Origin: JAGVSR01 sp964458265
Lineage (GTDB): Bacteria; Pseudomonadota; Alphaproteobacteria; Rhizobiales; Hyphomicrobiaceae
Length of the DNA: 64,000 nucleotides
Assembly: GCA_964458265.1 (NCBI GenBank)
Contig: CAYWIF010000001.1
Location: forward strand, 186,001 to 250,000
Reading direction: 5' to 3'
The notes beneath the pieces are model-generated. The model was not told the origin of the DNA, ran no database searches, and was given only the letters and a program-made list of their open reading frames with translations. Positions 43,931 to 52,609 of this stretch are shown piece after piece. The translations under genes were made by a program, and so were the position numbers. Positions within the stretch are counted from its first letter, which is position 1. Each line of letters opens with the position of its first letter.

Positions 43931-44191
43931 TCAGTTGTCCTCGTGGGCGCCGTGCCAATGATCGATCGCATCCTGCTGGCGCACGAAGCTTGCAACGGTA
44001 ATTACTGCAATCAGCACCAGCCCGTGCGCTGCCAAAAAGTAGCCCAGCGGAAAGCCCAGAAACTTATTTGAATTCAGCCGCTCGGCATAAAGCGGCAGGA
44101 TGATGATGACCGCGAGAAACGGAATGAGACTGGCGAACATCTGCCATTTCGTGTGCCGCCAGTAGGGCTTGCGCTCCTTGCGTTCGATCAT
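43931..44191 (-). CDS. DUF4212 protein, small subunit of sodium/solute symporter
   Basis: 86-aa membrane protein: a basic N terminus with YWRHTKWQM (about 10-18), then two transmembrane helices (about 20-38 and 52-72; FPLGYFLAAHGLVLIAVITV). This layout defines the DUF4212 small subunit that always accompanies the VC_2705-type symporter immediately downstream. Start at ATG 44191 (MIERKERK). Confidence 0.87.
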   Translation of the reverse strand: MIERKERKPYWRHTKWQMFASLIPFLAVIIILPLYAERLNSNKFLGFPLGYFLAAHGLVLIAVITVASFVRQQDAIDHWHGAHEDN

Positions 44192-44513
44192 GCCGCTTCC
44201 CCAGCCCAGCCACCCTTCGCAGCCGCGTATGTAGCCCAATCGATTGCAACTGCCAGCAGGTTTCCGCCTTTTCTTGGACCATCAGCGGCGCACGCCGCCG
44301 GGCCCATGCGGCGCGGCTTTAGCCAACTGACGCAGAAGGATATTCTAGAACCGCGAATAAATGAAACGCCGAACGTAGGATTGTTCCCTATGCAGAGGTT
44401 GCCTATCGTTCCCGCTGCGAATCGCCCGTTCAGGCAGGCGATCGCGCGGCGATACCCGGGTGGCCAACTTGGCAAGTGGTGTCCGCTGGCAACGCAAACA
44501 GGGGAAGACCACC
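44192..44513. other. Divergent intergenic region between the symporter and mscL
   Basis: About 320 bases with no credible gene, RNA or repeat. It must contain the two divergent promoters. The mscL ribosome-binding site (AGGGGAAGACC) is at its right end. Confidence 0.4.
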
Positions 44514-44903
44514 ATGGGAATGATCCAAGAATTTCGCGAGTTCGCGATGCGCGGCAACGTCGTCGATCTCGCCATCGGCGTCATCATGGGTGCTGCCTTT
44601 GCACCAATCGTTTCGACGCTCGTCGACAACATCATCATGCCACCGATCGGCTATCTCATGGCCGGAGTCGACTTCTCAACGCTTGCCGTGACACTTCCGA
44701 CGCCGACCGACGACGGCGTTCTCATCAGGTACGGACTCTTTCTCAATGCGTTGATCAAGTTCGCGATTACGGCTTTCGCGATCTTTCTGCTGGTGAAGGC
44801 GATCAATTCGATGAAGAAGCCGGCGCCCGCCGCGGCCGCCCCCGAGCCGACGCCCACCGAAAAGTATTTGAAGGAAATTCGCGACGCGCTGGTCAAGAAG
44901 TAG
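44514..44903 (+). CDS. mscL: Large-conductance mechanosensitive channel
   Basis: 129-aa inner-membrane channel that opens on hypo-osmotic shock. Clear MscL pattern: N-terminal amphipathic helix (IQEFREFAMRGNVVDLAIG), TM1 pore helix VIMGAAFAPIVSTLV, NIIMPPIGYLMAG, TM2 near 80-100 and the C-terminal bundle EKYLKEIRDALVK. The linker before the bundle is Pro/Ala-rich (PAPAAAAPEPTPT). ATG 44514 is chosen for its strong ribosome-binding site. Confidence 0.96.
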   Translation: MGMIQEFREFAMRGNVVDLAIGVIMGAAFAPIVSTLVDNIIMPPIGYLMAGVDFSTLAVTLPTPTDDGVLIRYGLFLNALIKFAITAFAIFLLVKAINSMKKPAPAAAAPEPTPTEKYLKEIRDALVKK

Positions 44904-44929
44904 GCGCAGTAACTGAACTTTTGCGGCAG

Positions 44930-44967
44930 TAGCCCCGGAGTTGCACTCCTCCGGGGCTATTGTTTTG
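44930..44967 (+). terminator. Rho-independent terminator after mscL
   Basis: 11-bp perfect stem (44930-44940 with 44949-44959), 8-nt loop, followed by TTGTTTTG. It also reaches the end of the convergent radical SAM gene. Confidence 0.85.
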
Positions 44968-44968
44968 C

Positions 44969-45949
44969 TCACGAGCAGCTGCCGCCGCCGAGGACGCAGA
45001 AGCGCGAGCAATGGGGGTGGGCGAGTTTGACCGCGCCGTCGTCGAACATGGCGGACCGAGCAACGGCGGCCTCGGCCAGCGTTGCGCCCATTTCGAAGCG
45101 TTCGTCGTAGGGCAGCAACGTGCAGGGGAGGACGACCGGCGCGGGGGCGTCCTTGCGCTTAACGATCATGCGTGACCCCGCGCACATCATGGCGTCTGGA
45201 GTTATTTTCAGAATGCTCCAGCAGGACGGCGTAATCTCCGGAACGTCGAGCGAGCCGTCCATTTCGGGGAATAGCACGAGGTCGCGCGCGAGGTGCGCGT
45301 TGAACGGCCAGCCTTGGCGGGCAAAAAGCGCGGCGTAACCCGCGATGGCCGCTTCGCGGCTCTCGTTCCAGCATGTGCGCCCGGCGATGGCGATGTGAAA
45401 GCCGTTGGTGGCCAGCCAGTCGGTTCCTTCGACGGTCTTGCCGAACGCGCCCGGGCCGCGCTCCTCGTCATGCAAGGCCTGAGTGTAATGGTCGAGACTG
45501 ATGCGGAGCGTGAGCTTACCGCCAAAGCGGTCTCGCAGACCTGTGAGCCACGCTTTCACTCCGGGACGCTGCAGTGGCGCCATGGCGTTGGTCAGGACGA
45601 GAGCCTCGAAGCCTCCCTCCAGGGTCTCAGTCAGGATTGCTTCAAACTCGGGATTGAGGAACGGCTCGCCGCCGGTGAAGCCGATTTCGCGGGTGCCCAA
45701 GGCCTGCGCTTCCGCCAGGAAAGGCGCAACTTCAGCGGCGGTGATGTAGGCGAGGCGGTCGTTGGACGGGCTCGATTCAATGTAGCAATTGCGGCAGGTG
45801 ATGTTGCACAGCGTGCCGGTATTGATCCAAAGCGTGTCCAAATGCTTCAACGCGACGGTCGCGCGCGGCTCACCTTTGGCCGTGCGGTCGGGATCGGCAA
45901 ATTTGGCAGCCGTTGCAACTCCGGTCAGGGTCAGGTGTTCGACGGTCAC
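44969..45949 (-). CDS. Radical SAM protein with C-terminal cysteine cluster
   Basis: 326-aa radical SAM enzyme. The 4Fe-4S motif is CNITCRNC (CxxxCxxC, about residues 48-55 from the GTG start), with GFTGGEPFLNPEF (about 90-102) as the SAM-binding GGE region. The protein ends in HCSRFCVLGGGSCS, three Cys that could hold an auxiliary cluster or disulfides; other Cys occur at about 275-300. The reaction is not identifiable. GTG 45949 has AGGAGG four bases upstream; ATG 46015 would add 22 unconserved residues. Confidence 0.8.
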   Translation of the reverse strand: MTVEHLTLTGVATAAKFADPDRTAKGEPRATVALKHLDTLWINTGTLCNITCRNCYIESSPSNDRLAYITAAEVAPFLAEAQALGTREIGFTGGEPFLNPEFEAILTETLEGGFEALVLTNAMAPLQRPGVKAWLTGLRDRFGGKLTLRISLDHYTQALHDEERGPGAFGKTVEGTDWLATNGFHIAIAGRTCWNESREAAIAGYAALFARQGWPFNAHLARDLVLFPEMDGSLDVPEITPSCWSILKITPDAMMCAGSRMIVKRKDAPAPVVLPCTLLPYDERFEMGATLAEAAVARSAMFDDGAVKLAHPHCSRFCVLGGGSCS

Positions 45950-46079
45950 ACGGCCTCCTATGCTAGCGCCGCCAGATTGCGCGTTCGGCGCGGCCGGCTC
46001 AAGGCCATACGTCATCGCAGACGAACGGGTTTCGCGATCCTTGTTCCCGTGGCCGGGGCTATGGTATCGAAAACGCTCC

Positions 46080-46153
46080 GCGGGCGTAGTTCAATGGTAG
46101 AACGGCAGCTTCCCAAGCTGCATACGAGGGTTCGATTCCCTTCGCCCGCTCCA
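46080..46153 (+). tRNA. tRNA-Gly, anticodon CCC
   Basis: Full cloverleaf by eye: acceptor arms 46080-46086 with 46143-46149, a 5-bp anticodon stem (GCAGC/GCTGC) around loop TTCCCAA with anticodon CCC at 46112-46114, a T arm containing GGTTCGATTCC, discriminator T and encoded CCA at 46151-46153. Reads GGG codons. Confidence 0.97.
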
Positions 46154-46162
46154 TATAATGTC

Positions 46163-46267
46163 TCACGCGCGCGAAGCGCGCTCCGAGCTTATTTGGTTTC
46201 AAGCTCCGCTTGGGGCGGCGCATGCGCCGGGTCGCCTTGCTCCCCGGGCCTGTGGCCCGATGCCTCC
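46163..46267. repeat. 105-bp repeat, copy 1
   Basis: First copy of a near-identical 105-bp direct repeat that begins 9 bp after tRNA-Gly. It contains nested palindromes (CGCGC-GAA-GCGCG, GCGCATGCGC, GGGCC-TGT-GGCCC), so its transcript would fold strongly. Confidence 0.9.
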
Positions 46268-46296
46268 TTCGACAGGCGCGCAGTCAATACCGACAC

Positions 46297-46401
46297 TCAC
46301 GCGCGCGAAGCGCGCTCCGCGCTTATTTGGTTTCAAGCTCCGCTTGGGGCGGCGCATGCGCCAGGTCGCCTTGTTCCCCGGGCCTTTGGCCCGATGCCTC
46401 C
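46297..46401. repeat. 105-bp repeat, copy 2
   Basis: Second copy, same orientation, 29 bp after the first. It differs at only a few positions (for example CCAGG for CCGGG and CTTT for CTGT inside the GGGCC-GGCCC palindrome). It ends 18 bp before the stop of the convergent metallophosphoesterase gene, so it may also act in 3'-end formation. Confidence 0.9.
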
Positions 46402-46419
46402 AGTCAATCGTCGCACTGG

Positions 46420-48177
46420 TCAGGCTGCGGCGGATGGCGCCGCATCGTCTCGGCCTGTGACGGAGACCCGGTCGGGCTCGCCTAGTTCGAGGCGTCCGCC
46501 GGCGCCGACTATCATGGTGTGCACATAGAACGCCGTCTCTTGGTCGTCGCGCGCTTCCATAACCGGGGAGGGTGCCGAGACCACGGTGAGTTCACCGATC
46601 CTGCCGATCCAATCGATATGCCGGTGACCATGCATCACGGCGACGCGGCCCGCGTAGGGGCGCAAACGTCGCACCAGCCAACTGCCATTGATGAGTGCCG
46701 TGGCGATGCGTTCGGAAAAGGCTTTCACCGGCATTGGATATTCCATCACGTGGTGATGCAGGGCCAAGATCCATGCGCTTTCGGGATAAGTGTCCATGAC
46801 CTTGCAGGCGATGGAAATATCGTCGGCGGCAACAAGTCCCAGCGCATTGGTGAAGGAGAAATTCGTATCGGCATTCGAATTGATCAGGATGATCCCGAGA
46901 CCGCCGTGCTCAGGTGGGGGAACCACCATCGGAAAGACGTCCGCCCACACGCGCGCGAGTTCGGCTGACCGGTTGAGCCGCGGCGTGTCCGCCAGCGTCT
47001 CGATGGCGGCGCGGACCGGTCGAAGCGCTTCCGTCAATAACGGTCCGATGCGGCCCGCCGTACGATCGCAAACATAGGCCTGGCCGCCTTGGATGACCTC
47101 CATCGCCGAGAGCGTACGCATTTGGCGCACTTGCTTGCGGGCACTCGTGGGCAGCTCGAGGCGGGCCGGATTGGCGCGATCGGCAATGTTAAGGTCGTGA
47201 TTGCCGGGCAGAACCAGCGCAATGGAGGCAAGCTGCGGGTAGCGGCCCAACCGGTCGAGGAACTCGGCCCACTCGGAGGCACGCCCGGCGTCGGTCATAT
47301 CGCCCGTGATCAGGATCTGATCGAGCGGCGCGGCGGCGTGGATTTCGGCCAGCCGCGCCAGTACCGCGTCGAACCGCTCGTTACCCTGTGGGCCAGACCG
47401 CCCGGATTCGATACGGAAGCCAAAGCGTTCGCCAACGGTGTGGATGTCGGACAAATGCGCAATCCGCCAGCGGCGCGCACCGGTTCGGTCCGGGTGGAAC
47501 AGGTGCATTCTTTCCGGCTGATCCATGACCGCGTCGGTGAAGCCCCACACGATCGATGCCAACAGCAAGTAGATGCCGGAGATCACCACGGCGTTGGCCA
47601 GCGCGGGAACGATCAGCGTCGCGGGCGCAGACAACATGGCCCAGCTTGCGCTCCAGCGCGTATGCGGCCAGGCCAGCGCGACGATGCCTGCCGCCAATCC
47701 ACATGCGAGAATGCCGGCGGCTGCGGCCATGGCCGCGCGGCGGCGCGAACGGTCTCGCTCATGTGCTTCCGGCGGGAGGAAGCTTTCGGCGAACTGGCTG
47801 AGGCCTTCCCGGCAGAGCGCATAGACAGGCTGCACCGCGAGTGCGTGCAACGACCAGAAGCTGCGTTCGACAAAGCGCCAGACGCGTCGGACACCGTACA
47901 ATCCCACCACCAGAAGCAAAGCGACGATGAGCAGAGAGCCGATACCGGAAAATGCTGCGAGCTTGTCTCTGACCTGCGCCAGCCAAGCCCATGCGACAAG
48001 CGGCGCCAGCCCAAGCAGCAGGCCCGGGGTGGCGATGAGCAGCACCCAGGCCGTGATGAGTTTCGGTAGGCTGATTTCAACGAGCATGCTGCCGGCGATG
48101 GCCGACAGCTTACGGCTCTTGGTGCTGGCCGCGTCGTCTTCGATGTCGCCCGCGCGGGGATCAATGATCGGCTGCAT
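46420..48177 (-). CDS. Membrane-anchored calcineurin-like metallophosphoesterase
   Basis: 585-aa protein. The N-terminal third has about four hydrophobic helices (about 40-62, 76-95, 152-170, 190-215). The rest is a binuclear metal phosphoesterase: AHLSDIHT (about 241-248), ITGDMTDAG (about 292-300), LPGNHDLN (about 326-333), LALHHHVM (about 480-487) and MHGHRHIDW (about 523-531), which together supply the metal ligands. The substrate is unknown; relatives act on nucleotides, phospholipids or proteins. The orientation of the catalytic domain relative to the membrane was not resolved. Confidence 0.87.
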   Translation of the reverse strand: MQPIIDPRAGDIEDDAASTKSRKLSAIAGSMLVEISLPKLITAWVLLIATPGLLLGLAPLVAWAWLAQVRDKLAAFSGIGSLLIVALLLVVGLYGVRRVWRFVERSFWSLHALAVQPVYALCREGLSQFAESFLPPEAHERDRSRRRAAMAAAAGILACGLAAGIVALAWPHTRWSASWAMLSAPATLIVPALANAVVISGIYLLLASIVWGFTDAVMDQPERMHLFHPDRTGARRWRIAHLSDIHTVGERFGFRIESGRSGPQGNERFDAVLARLAEIHAAAPLDQILITGDMTDAGRASEWAEFLDRLGRYPQLASIALVLPGNHDLNIADRANPARLELPTSARKQVRQMRTLSAMEVIQGGQAYVCDRTAGRIGPLLTEALRPVRAAIETLADTPRLNRSAELARVWADVFPMVVPPPEHGGLGIILINSNADTNFSFTNALGLVAADDISIACKVMDTYPESAWILALHHHVMEYPMPVKAFSERIATALINGSWLVRRLRPYAGRVAVMHGHRHIDWIGRIGELTVVSAPSPVMEARDDQETAFYVHTMIVGAGGRLELGEPDRVSVTGRDDAAPSAAA

Positions 48178-48246
48178 CGCTGATACGTCTCAACCCCATC
48201 GGGCCGGCATGAAACCGGAAGATGCAGACTAACCAATCAGGGCGCG

Positions 48247-48537
48247 TTAGGAACTTCTGCCGCCATAGGTCCGCCAACCCCAGAGCGCGGCAAGCACGAC
48301 AAAAGAGCCGACGACAGCGGAAATTATATCCCGAAGCGAAATGGCAATGCGATCCAGGTCCGGGAGCAGTCCCAAGGTGCGGAACAGAAAGCCGCCGACG
48401 AGGGCGCCCGCCAGGCCGAGTGCCAGGTTGCGGCCCTTGCCAAGACCTTGCTTGTCCCAGGTCGTCAGCGCTCCGGCAAGGCTACCGCCGATGAGACCAA
48501 CAATCGCCCAAACGATGATCTGATCCAGTGTTGGCAT
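48247..48537 (-). CDS. GlsB/YeaQ/YmgE-type small membrane protein
   Basis: 96-aa membrane protein with three hydrophobic segments. The first holds the family motif IVGLIGGSLAGAL (about 12-24), the second LALGLAGALVGGFLFRTLGL (about 38-57) and the third DIISAVVGSFVVLAALW. These proteins (transglycosylase-associated family) are linked to envelope or osmotic stress in several bacteria; the mechanism is unknown. Start at ATG 48537 (MPTLDQ) after AAGGTGGGCGCC. Confidence 0.85.
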   Translation of the reverse strand: MPTLDQIIVWAIVGLIGGSLAGALTTWDKQGLGKGRNLALGLAGALVGGFLFRTLGLLPDLDRIAISLRDIISAVVGSFVVLAALWGWRTYGGRSS

Positions 48538-48640
48538 GGCGCCCACCTTAATGAGGAACCCGAAGGTATCGACGCCACGTGACGCGGGAACCCCGGCAGT
48601 GTCAACGGCATCCCGGTCCTATACTTGATTTGCCGACTTC

Positions 48641-50161
48641 TTACCGCACCGCGGCGGTCGATCGCCGGACGTGATGCGCGTGCTGGCCGGCGTGCTCCGT
48701 CTTGCGCCAGTGAAAGGGGCGCAAGGCCAAATCGACGAGCGCCCGGTAAGCAGCCAACGAAATCATTATCCAATATATCGGGAGAAAAGCGGCGTGCAGG
48801 GCGATGCCGGTGCCATGCCGGCGTGCCGCCGACAGCGAAACGAGTACGATGCCGACAACATAGGCGAAGACCAGGTTGGCGGCTCCCGCCCACCAAATGA
48901 CGGCGGCCCAGCCCTCCGGTGGCCAGAGCGAGAGATCGCCAGCCCAGAGCTTGCCGATGGCGTAAGCATAGACCAGCGGGTGGACGAGCGCGGAGAGAAT
49001 GACGCCACCCATCAGAACGTTGAAACCGAGAAAGCCGCGCGGACCCAAATCCTCCCACAGCTTTACAGGCCTACGAAGATGGACAAGCGATGTTTGCATC
49101 CAGCCTTTCAGCCAGCGGGTTCGCTGTCCGAGCCAAGATGCAACGGTTTCCGGCGCTTCTTCCCAAGTGATAGAGTCCAGCATCGCCACACGCCAGCCCT
49201 GGCGGGCTAACCGGATGCCGAGATCGGCATCTTCGGTGACGTTGTAGGGATCCCAACCACCGGATTGTTCGAGCACCTCCCGGCGAAAATGATTTGAAGT
49301 GCCGCCCAGCGGTATCGGCAGTTGCAGCCGTTCGACGGCGGGTAAAAGAGCATCGAACAAGGCCGTGTATTCGAGGGTGAACTGCCGGGTTATCCAACTG
49401 TCCCGCGGATTGTAAATGTTGAGGCGCGCCTGCAGGCAGCCGAGTTCTGGTCCGCCAGTGAGGAAACGGCGATAAGCCCGTTGCAATTGGTTTGGCTCCG
49501 GCTCGTCTTCGGCGTCGTACACCACGACGAACGCGCCGGTGGCGGAGGGCAGCGCGTACATGAGCGCACGCGGCTTGGTTTGGGGTGCGCCGGGTGGAAC
49601 TGTAAGGATACGCATTCCAATGCGATCCCTCACCAGTGCTTCAAGCGCCAAGCGCGTTTCTCTGTCGCTTGCTTCCGTTATGAAGATGATATCGCGGTGC
49701 ATGACCGGCCAGTCGAGGCGTTCCAGCGCCGCGACGAGCGATTGGGCCATGTGCGCCTCGCGGTAAAGCGGCACAAGGATCGAATAGATGGGCAGGTTTG
49801 CGGCGGCGATGGCCGCATCGGGTTGCCCGTCGATTCGGCGAGTGGCAAAGTCTGCGACGGCGGCGGCGCGAAGCAAGGCGACGCAGAAAAATGCCGGTGT
49901 CAGAAGCGCCATGACGACCATCGCGGTCGCGTCCGGGGAGAGCACAATCCCCAGCGGCAGACCGGTTGCGAGAAAACCGAGCGCTGCCCGTTGCCAGCGG
50001 CACAATGGTGATGCGGCGGATAGCTCAGGTTGGGAATTGCGCAGGGTGTCGACCCACGAAGGGCCATGTTCCAATTCCGGAACGCAGATGGACGTCCCCA
50101 ACGGAATCTGCTGCTTGCGTAGGCCAGGATTTGACACGGCGACGCGCTCGCATGACAACAC
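48641..50161 (-). CDS. Family 2 glycosyltransferase, membrane bound
   Basis: 506-aa processive-type GT2. Two hydrophobic helices near 62-100, then the catalytic domain: YSILVPLYRE (about 128-137), VVVYDAEDEPEP with the DxD metal site (about 214-225), NVTEDADLGIRL with the catalytic-base TED (about 308-319) and the QRTRWLKGW acceptor motif (about 347-355, the QxxRW of cellulose/hyaluronan-type synthases). Three or four helices follow at 377-490. It probably polymerises or transfers a cell-surface sugar; the product is unknown. It is divergent from the binding-protein gene 72 bp away. Confidence 0.87.
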   Translation of the reverse strand: MLSCERVAVSNPGLRKQQIPLGTSICVPELEHGPSWVDTLRNSQPELSAASPLCRWQRAALGFLATGLPLGIVLSPDATAMVVMALLTPAFFCVALLRAAAVADFATRRIDGQPDAAIAAANLPIYSILVPLYREAHMAQSLVAALERLDWPVMHRDIIFITEASDRETRLALEALVRDRIGMRILTVPPGAPQTKPRALMYALPSATGAFVVVYDAEDEPEPNQLQRAYRRFLTGGPELGCLQARLNIYNPRDSWITRQFTLEYTALFDALLPAVERLQLPIPLGGTSNHFRREVLEQSGGWDPYNVTEDADLGIRLARQGWRVAMLDSITWEEAPETVASWLGQRTRWLKGWMQTSLVHLRRPVKLWEDLGPRGFLGFNVLMGGVILSALVHPLVYAYAIGKLWAGDLSLWPPEGWAAVIWWAGAANLVFAYVVGIVLVSLSAARRHGTGIALHAAFLPIYWIMISLAAYRALVDLALRPFHWRKTEHAGQHAHHVRRSTAAVR

Positions 50162-50233
50162 GGCAGCCGCTGTCCGGGCCCCCCAGGCGCAAGACTACGG
50201 CAAACACCGTGAACTGAATAGCCTGTAGGCGAC

Positions 50234-51091
50234 ATGGCGACCTCCCCACGAGAAACATTCCTCGTTTGCGCGCGACGCACAGCGCTGGCGCTCGCTGCGG
50301 CCCTGGCAGCGTGGCTATCGGTTTCATTCTCGCTGGCCAATGCGGCCGCCGCGCAAGAACTGCCGGAGGCGCAAACCCAGCAACCGCGGCGGGTGGTTGT
50401 GCGGTTTCTCACGGAGGGTGATTTCCCACCGTTCAATTATCTCGATGAGGACGGCGTATTGAACGGCTTCAATGTCGATCTTGCTCGCGCGCTCTGCAAT
50501 GAAATCGGAGCTTCGTGCGATATTCGCGTGCGGCCTTGGGACGAGCTGCTGGTGGCATTGAAGCGCGGGGAGGCGGATGCCGTGATCGCGGGACATGCGG
50601 TGACGGCGGAAACTTTGCGCGATGTCGAGTTCACCGAGCGGTACTTTCACACGCCCGGCCGGTTTGCAGCCAAGATCGAGACCGCGAAGACCGACATTGT
50701 GCCCGAACAACTCTACGGCCGCTCGATCGCAGTGGCGCGCGGAACGCCACACGAGGCTTACGTGAAGGCGTTTTTCCGCGATAGCCGCGTGATCGTTTTT
50801 GAGACGGCCGAACAGGCGCGGGAAGCGCTTTTACAGGGCAAGTCGGATTACGTCTTCGACGACGGCATCGGGCTCGCATTCTGGATCAACGGGACGCTTT
50901 CGCGGCGCTGTTGCGAAATGCGCGGCGGACCATTTTTCGAGCCCCGTTACTTCGGCGACGGCGTCGGCATTGCCGTGCCGCAGAACGATCCGCAGATTCG
51001 GGCGCTCTTGAATGCGGCGCTGCATAAAGTACGCGCGTCAGGACGCTTCGACGAACTCGTTTCGCGCTATTTCCCGCACCGGGTGTTTTAA
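50234..51091 (+). CDS. Periplasmic substrate-binding protein, family 3 (SBP_bac_3)
   Basis: 285-aa solute-binding protein. Signal peptide of about 40 residues ends in ANAAAAQ. The mature part has the family 3 pattern: FPPFNYLDEDGVLNGFNVDL (about 64-83), the RPWDELLVALKRGEADAV segment (about 98-115), DVEFTERYFHTPGRF and YVFDDGIGLAFWI (about 208-220). Typical ligands are polar amino acids. No ABC permease or ATPase adjoins it. Relatives in methylotrophs (MoxJ/XoxJ type) serve methanol dehydrogenases, but no such genes are near, so that role is not claimed. Confidence 0.83.
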   Translation: MATSPRETFLVCARRTALALAAALAAWLSVSFSLANAAAAQELPEAQTQQPRRVVVRFLTEGDFPPFNYLDEDGVLNGFNVDLARALCNEIGASCDIRVRPWDELLVALKRGEADAVIAGHAVTAETLRDVEFTERYFHTPGRFAAKIETAKTDIVPEQLYGRSIAVARGTPHEAYVKAFFRDSRVIVFETAEQAREALLQGKSDYVFDDGIGLAFWINGTLSRRCCEMRGGPFFEPRYFGDGVGIAVPQNDPQIRALLNAALHKVRASGRFDELVSRYFPHRVF

Positions 51092-51099
51092 AAGAAAGC

Positions 51100-51123
51100 G
51101 GCCGGCTCCATTCGGGGCCGGCC
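51100..51123. terminator. Bidirectional terminator between the binding protein and infA
   Basis: 10-bp stem with one G-T pair (51100-51109 with 51114-51123) and loop ATTC between convergent genes. On the minus strand it is followed by GCTTTCTTTTAAAA, a good U-tail for infA. Confidence 0.8.
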
Positions 51124-51143
51124 ACCTTGCATCTATCAGCTCA

Positions 51144-51428
51144 TCAGCGGCGACGCTGCTGACCGCCGCCGGGCGGTCCGCCTGCACCGGGCGGTGGGCC
51201 GCCGCGTGTATCTTTATGGCGGAAATTGATGCGGCCCTTGGTGAGATCATAGGGCGTCATCGCGACCGTGACCTTGTCACCGGCAAGAATGCGAATGCGA
51301 TTCTTCTTCATGCGGCCGGACGTGTAGGCGACGATTTCGTGGCCGTTGTCGAGTTTCACGCGGCAGCGTGCATCGGGCAGAATTTCAACCACGACGCCTT
51401 CGAACTCGAGTTCTTCTTCCTTAGCCAT
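51144..51428 (-). CDS. infA: Translation initiation factor IF-1
   Basis: S1/OB-fold factor that occupies the A site of the 30S subunit during initiation. Residues 1-72 are canonical (AKEEELEFEGVVVEILPDARC, NGHEIVAYTSGRMKKNRIRI, DKVTVAMTPYDLTKGRI). A Gly/Pro/Gln-rich basic tail of about 20 residues (ending GGQQRRR) makes it 94 aa instead of about 72. ATG 51428 gives the standard start. It is 96 bp downstream of the cold-shock gene, with a terminator between. Confidence 0.95.
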   Translation of the reverse strand: MAKEEELEFEGVVVEILPDARCRVKLDNGHEIVAYTSGRMKKNRIRILAGDKVTVAMTPYDLTKGRINFRHKDTRGGPPPGAGGPPGGGQQRRR

Positions 51429-51473
51429 TTGCCCTCTGGAAGTGACGTGCGGATGGGCACCGCACAACTAAAT

Positions 51474-51497
51474 GGGGAGCAGATAACTCTGCTCCCC
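51474..51497 (-). terminator. Terminator of the cold-shock gene
   Basis: Perfect 10-bp stem (51474-51483 with 51488-51497) with loop TAAC, 27 bp after the csp stop; on the minus strand ATTTAGTTG follows. Confidence 0.75.
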
Positions 51498-51524
51498 AAG
51501 CACGATCCGTACAACGCACCCCGA

Positions 51525-51731
51525 TTAGAGGGGACGCAGGTTGATCGCAGCGATCTTGCCGTTGCGGCCGCGCTCGGTCTCGAAGGAGATCTTCTGACCT
51601 TCACGCAAGGACGAAAGGCCAGCGCGCTCAACAGCCGAGATGTGAACGAATACGTCGTTCCCACCTTCATCCGGCTGAATGAAGCCATAGCCCTTCTGCC
51701 CGTTGAACCACTTCACGGTACCAGTCGACAT
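51525..51731 (-). CDS. Cold-shock domain protein, CspA family
   Basis: 68-aa OB-fold RNA chaperone. Both RNA-binding motifs are present: GYGFIQPDEGG (RNP1-like, about 15-25) and DVFVHISAVE (RNP2-like, about 26-35). The start TGTVKWFNGQKG is canonical and follows TTGGAGGC. It keeps single-stranded RNA unfolded, often in the cold or on growth changes. Confidence 0.95.
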   Translation of the reverse strand: MSTGTVKWFNGQKGYGFIQPDEGGNDVFVHISAVERAGLSSLREGQKISFETERGRNGKIAAINLRPL

Positions 51732-52345
51732 CGATTATGCCTCCAAAGCATAGGTAGAAATACCCCGAGAGTTGATACCCGCGGGGGCCATCAAATCGCG
51801 CGTTGGAGACGTCTAGTGTCAGACTCGGTAGAGCTGTCGCAGAGTTAGCCAAGGCGTGTTCGATAGGCACTATATGACCCGAGTGGCGCGAGAGCGCAAG
51901 GTCGAAGCCCATCGACAACCGCTACAAATATTCGGGATCACGAGATTTTTTGCGGCCGACCGCTCCGATCGGCGGTGTCATCGTGAACATTAGGCGGAGG
52001 CGGCCGGTGGGCAACCGACGGCAATCAAGTCTGTTTGATGGGTGGTTACAACGCGACCTTCAGACCCGATCTCTGTTTGGAGTCCAGCCGTCCTCACATG
52101 TCATGTTCGAAGGTATGCTGGCGCAGCTTAATCGCGCATACAACCATATTGCGGGCCAAGACTGGGCGGACGGCAGTTGCAACGTGAGCGGGCTGCCCCT
52201 ATAACGCCGGCCGGAGCCGTCCGGCAGGGCATGCCGTGGCGGCTTTCATGCTTCAACAAAACAGAACGGCAGCGCGCTTCGGGGCCTCGCCTCAAACCGA
52301 TCGCTGTCCGCCGGCTTTGTGCCGGCTTCCAGAAAGGAAAGCCAA
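51732..52345. other. Long divergent intergenic region, csp to rpmI
   Basis: About 610 bases. The left part is the csp 5' leader and promoter on the minus strand; the right part is the leader of rpmI-rplT. A short hairpin (GCCGGC-TTTGT-GCCGGC, about 52309-52327) lies just before the rpmI ribosome-binding site and could be a regulatory element of the L35/L20 operon. An 84-codon frame at 51950-52204 has no supporting signals. infC, the usual neighbour, is absent. Confidence 0.45.
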
Positions 52346-52546
52346 ATGCCCAAGATGAAGACCAAAAGTGGTGCCAAGAAACGTTTCCGTTTCACGGCGA
52401 CCGGTAAAGTGAAAGCGGGTGCTGCTGGCAAGCGGCACGGCATGATCAAGCGGACGGCCAAGTTCATCCAGAAGGCGCGCGGCACGATGGTGCTGAACGA
52501 CTCGGATGCCGGGATCGTCAAGAAGTACATGCCCTATAACCGTTGA
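52346..52546 (+). CDS. rpmI: Large ribosomal subunit protein bL35
   Basis: 66-aa basic ribosomal protein with the standard MPKMKTKSGAKKRF start and the TAKFIQKARG and VLNDSDAGIVKKYMPY segments. The AGAAAGGAAAGCC leader decides the start. It is followed 63 bp later by rplT, the usual pair. Confidence 0.97.
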   Translation: MPKMKTKSGAKKRFRFTATGKVKAGAAGKRHGMIKRTAKFIQKARGTMVLNDSDAGIVKKYMPYNR

Positions 52547-52609
52547 GCCCAATTCCGGCCAGTCACGGCCGGCAGAGCCACACTTTACCGATCGAAACGG
52601 AGCACTCCC

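Noticed and set aside
51950..52204. 84-codon open frame between csp and rpmI
   Set aside because: No ribosome-binding site, no recognisable similarity and an odd composition; it lies in the probable leader region.
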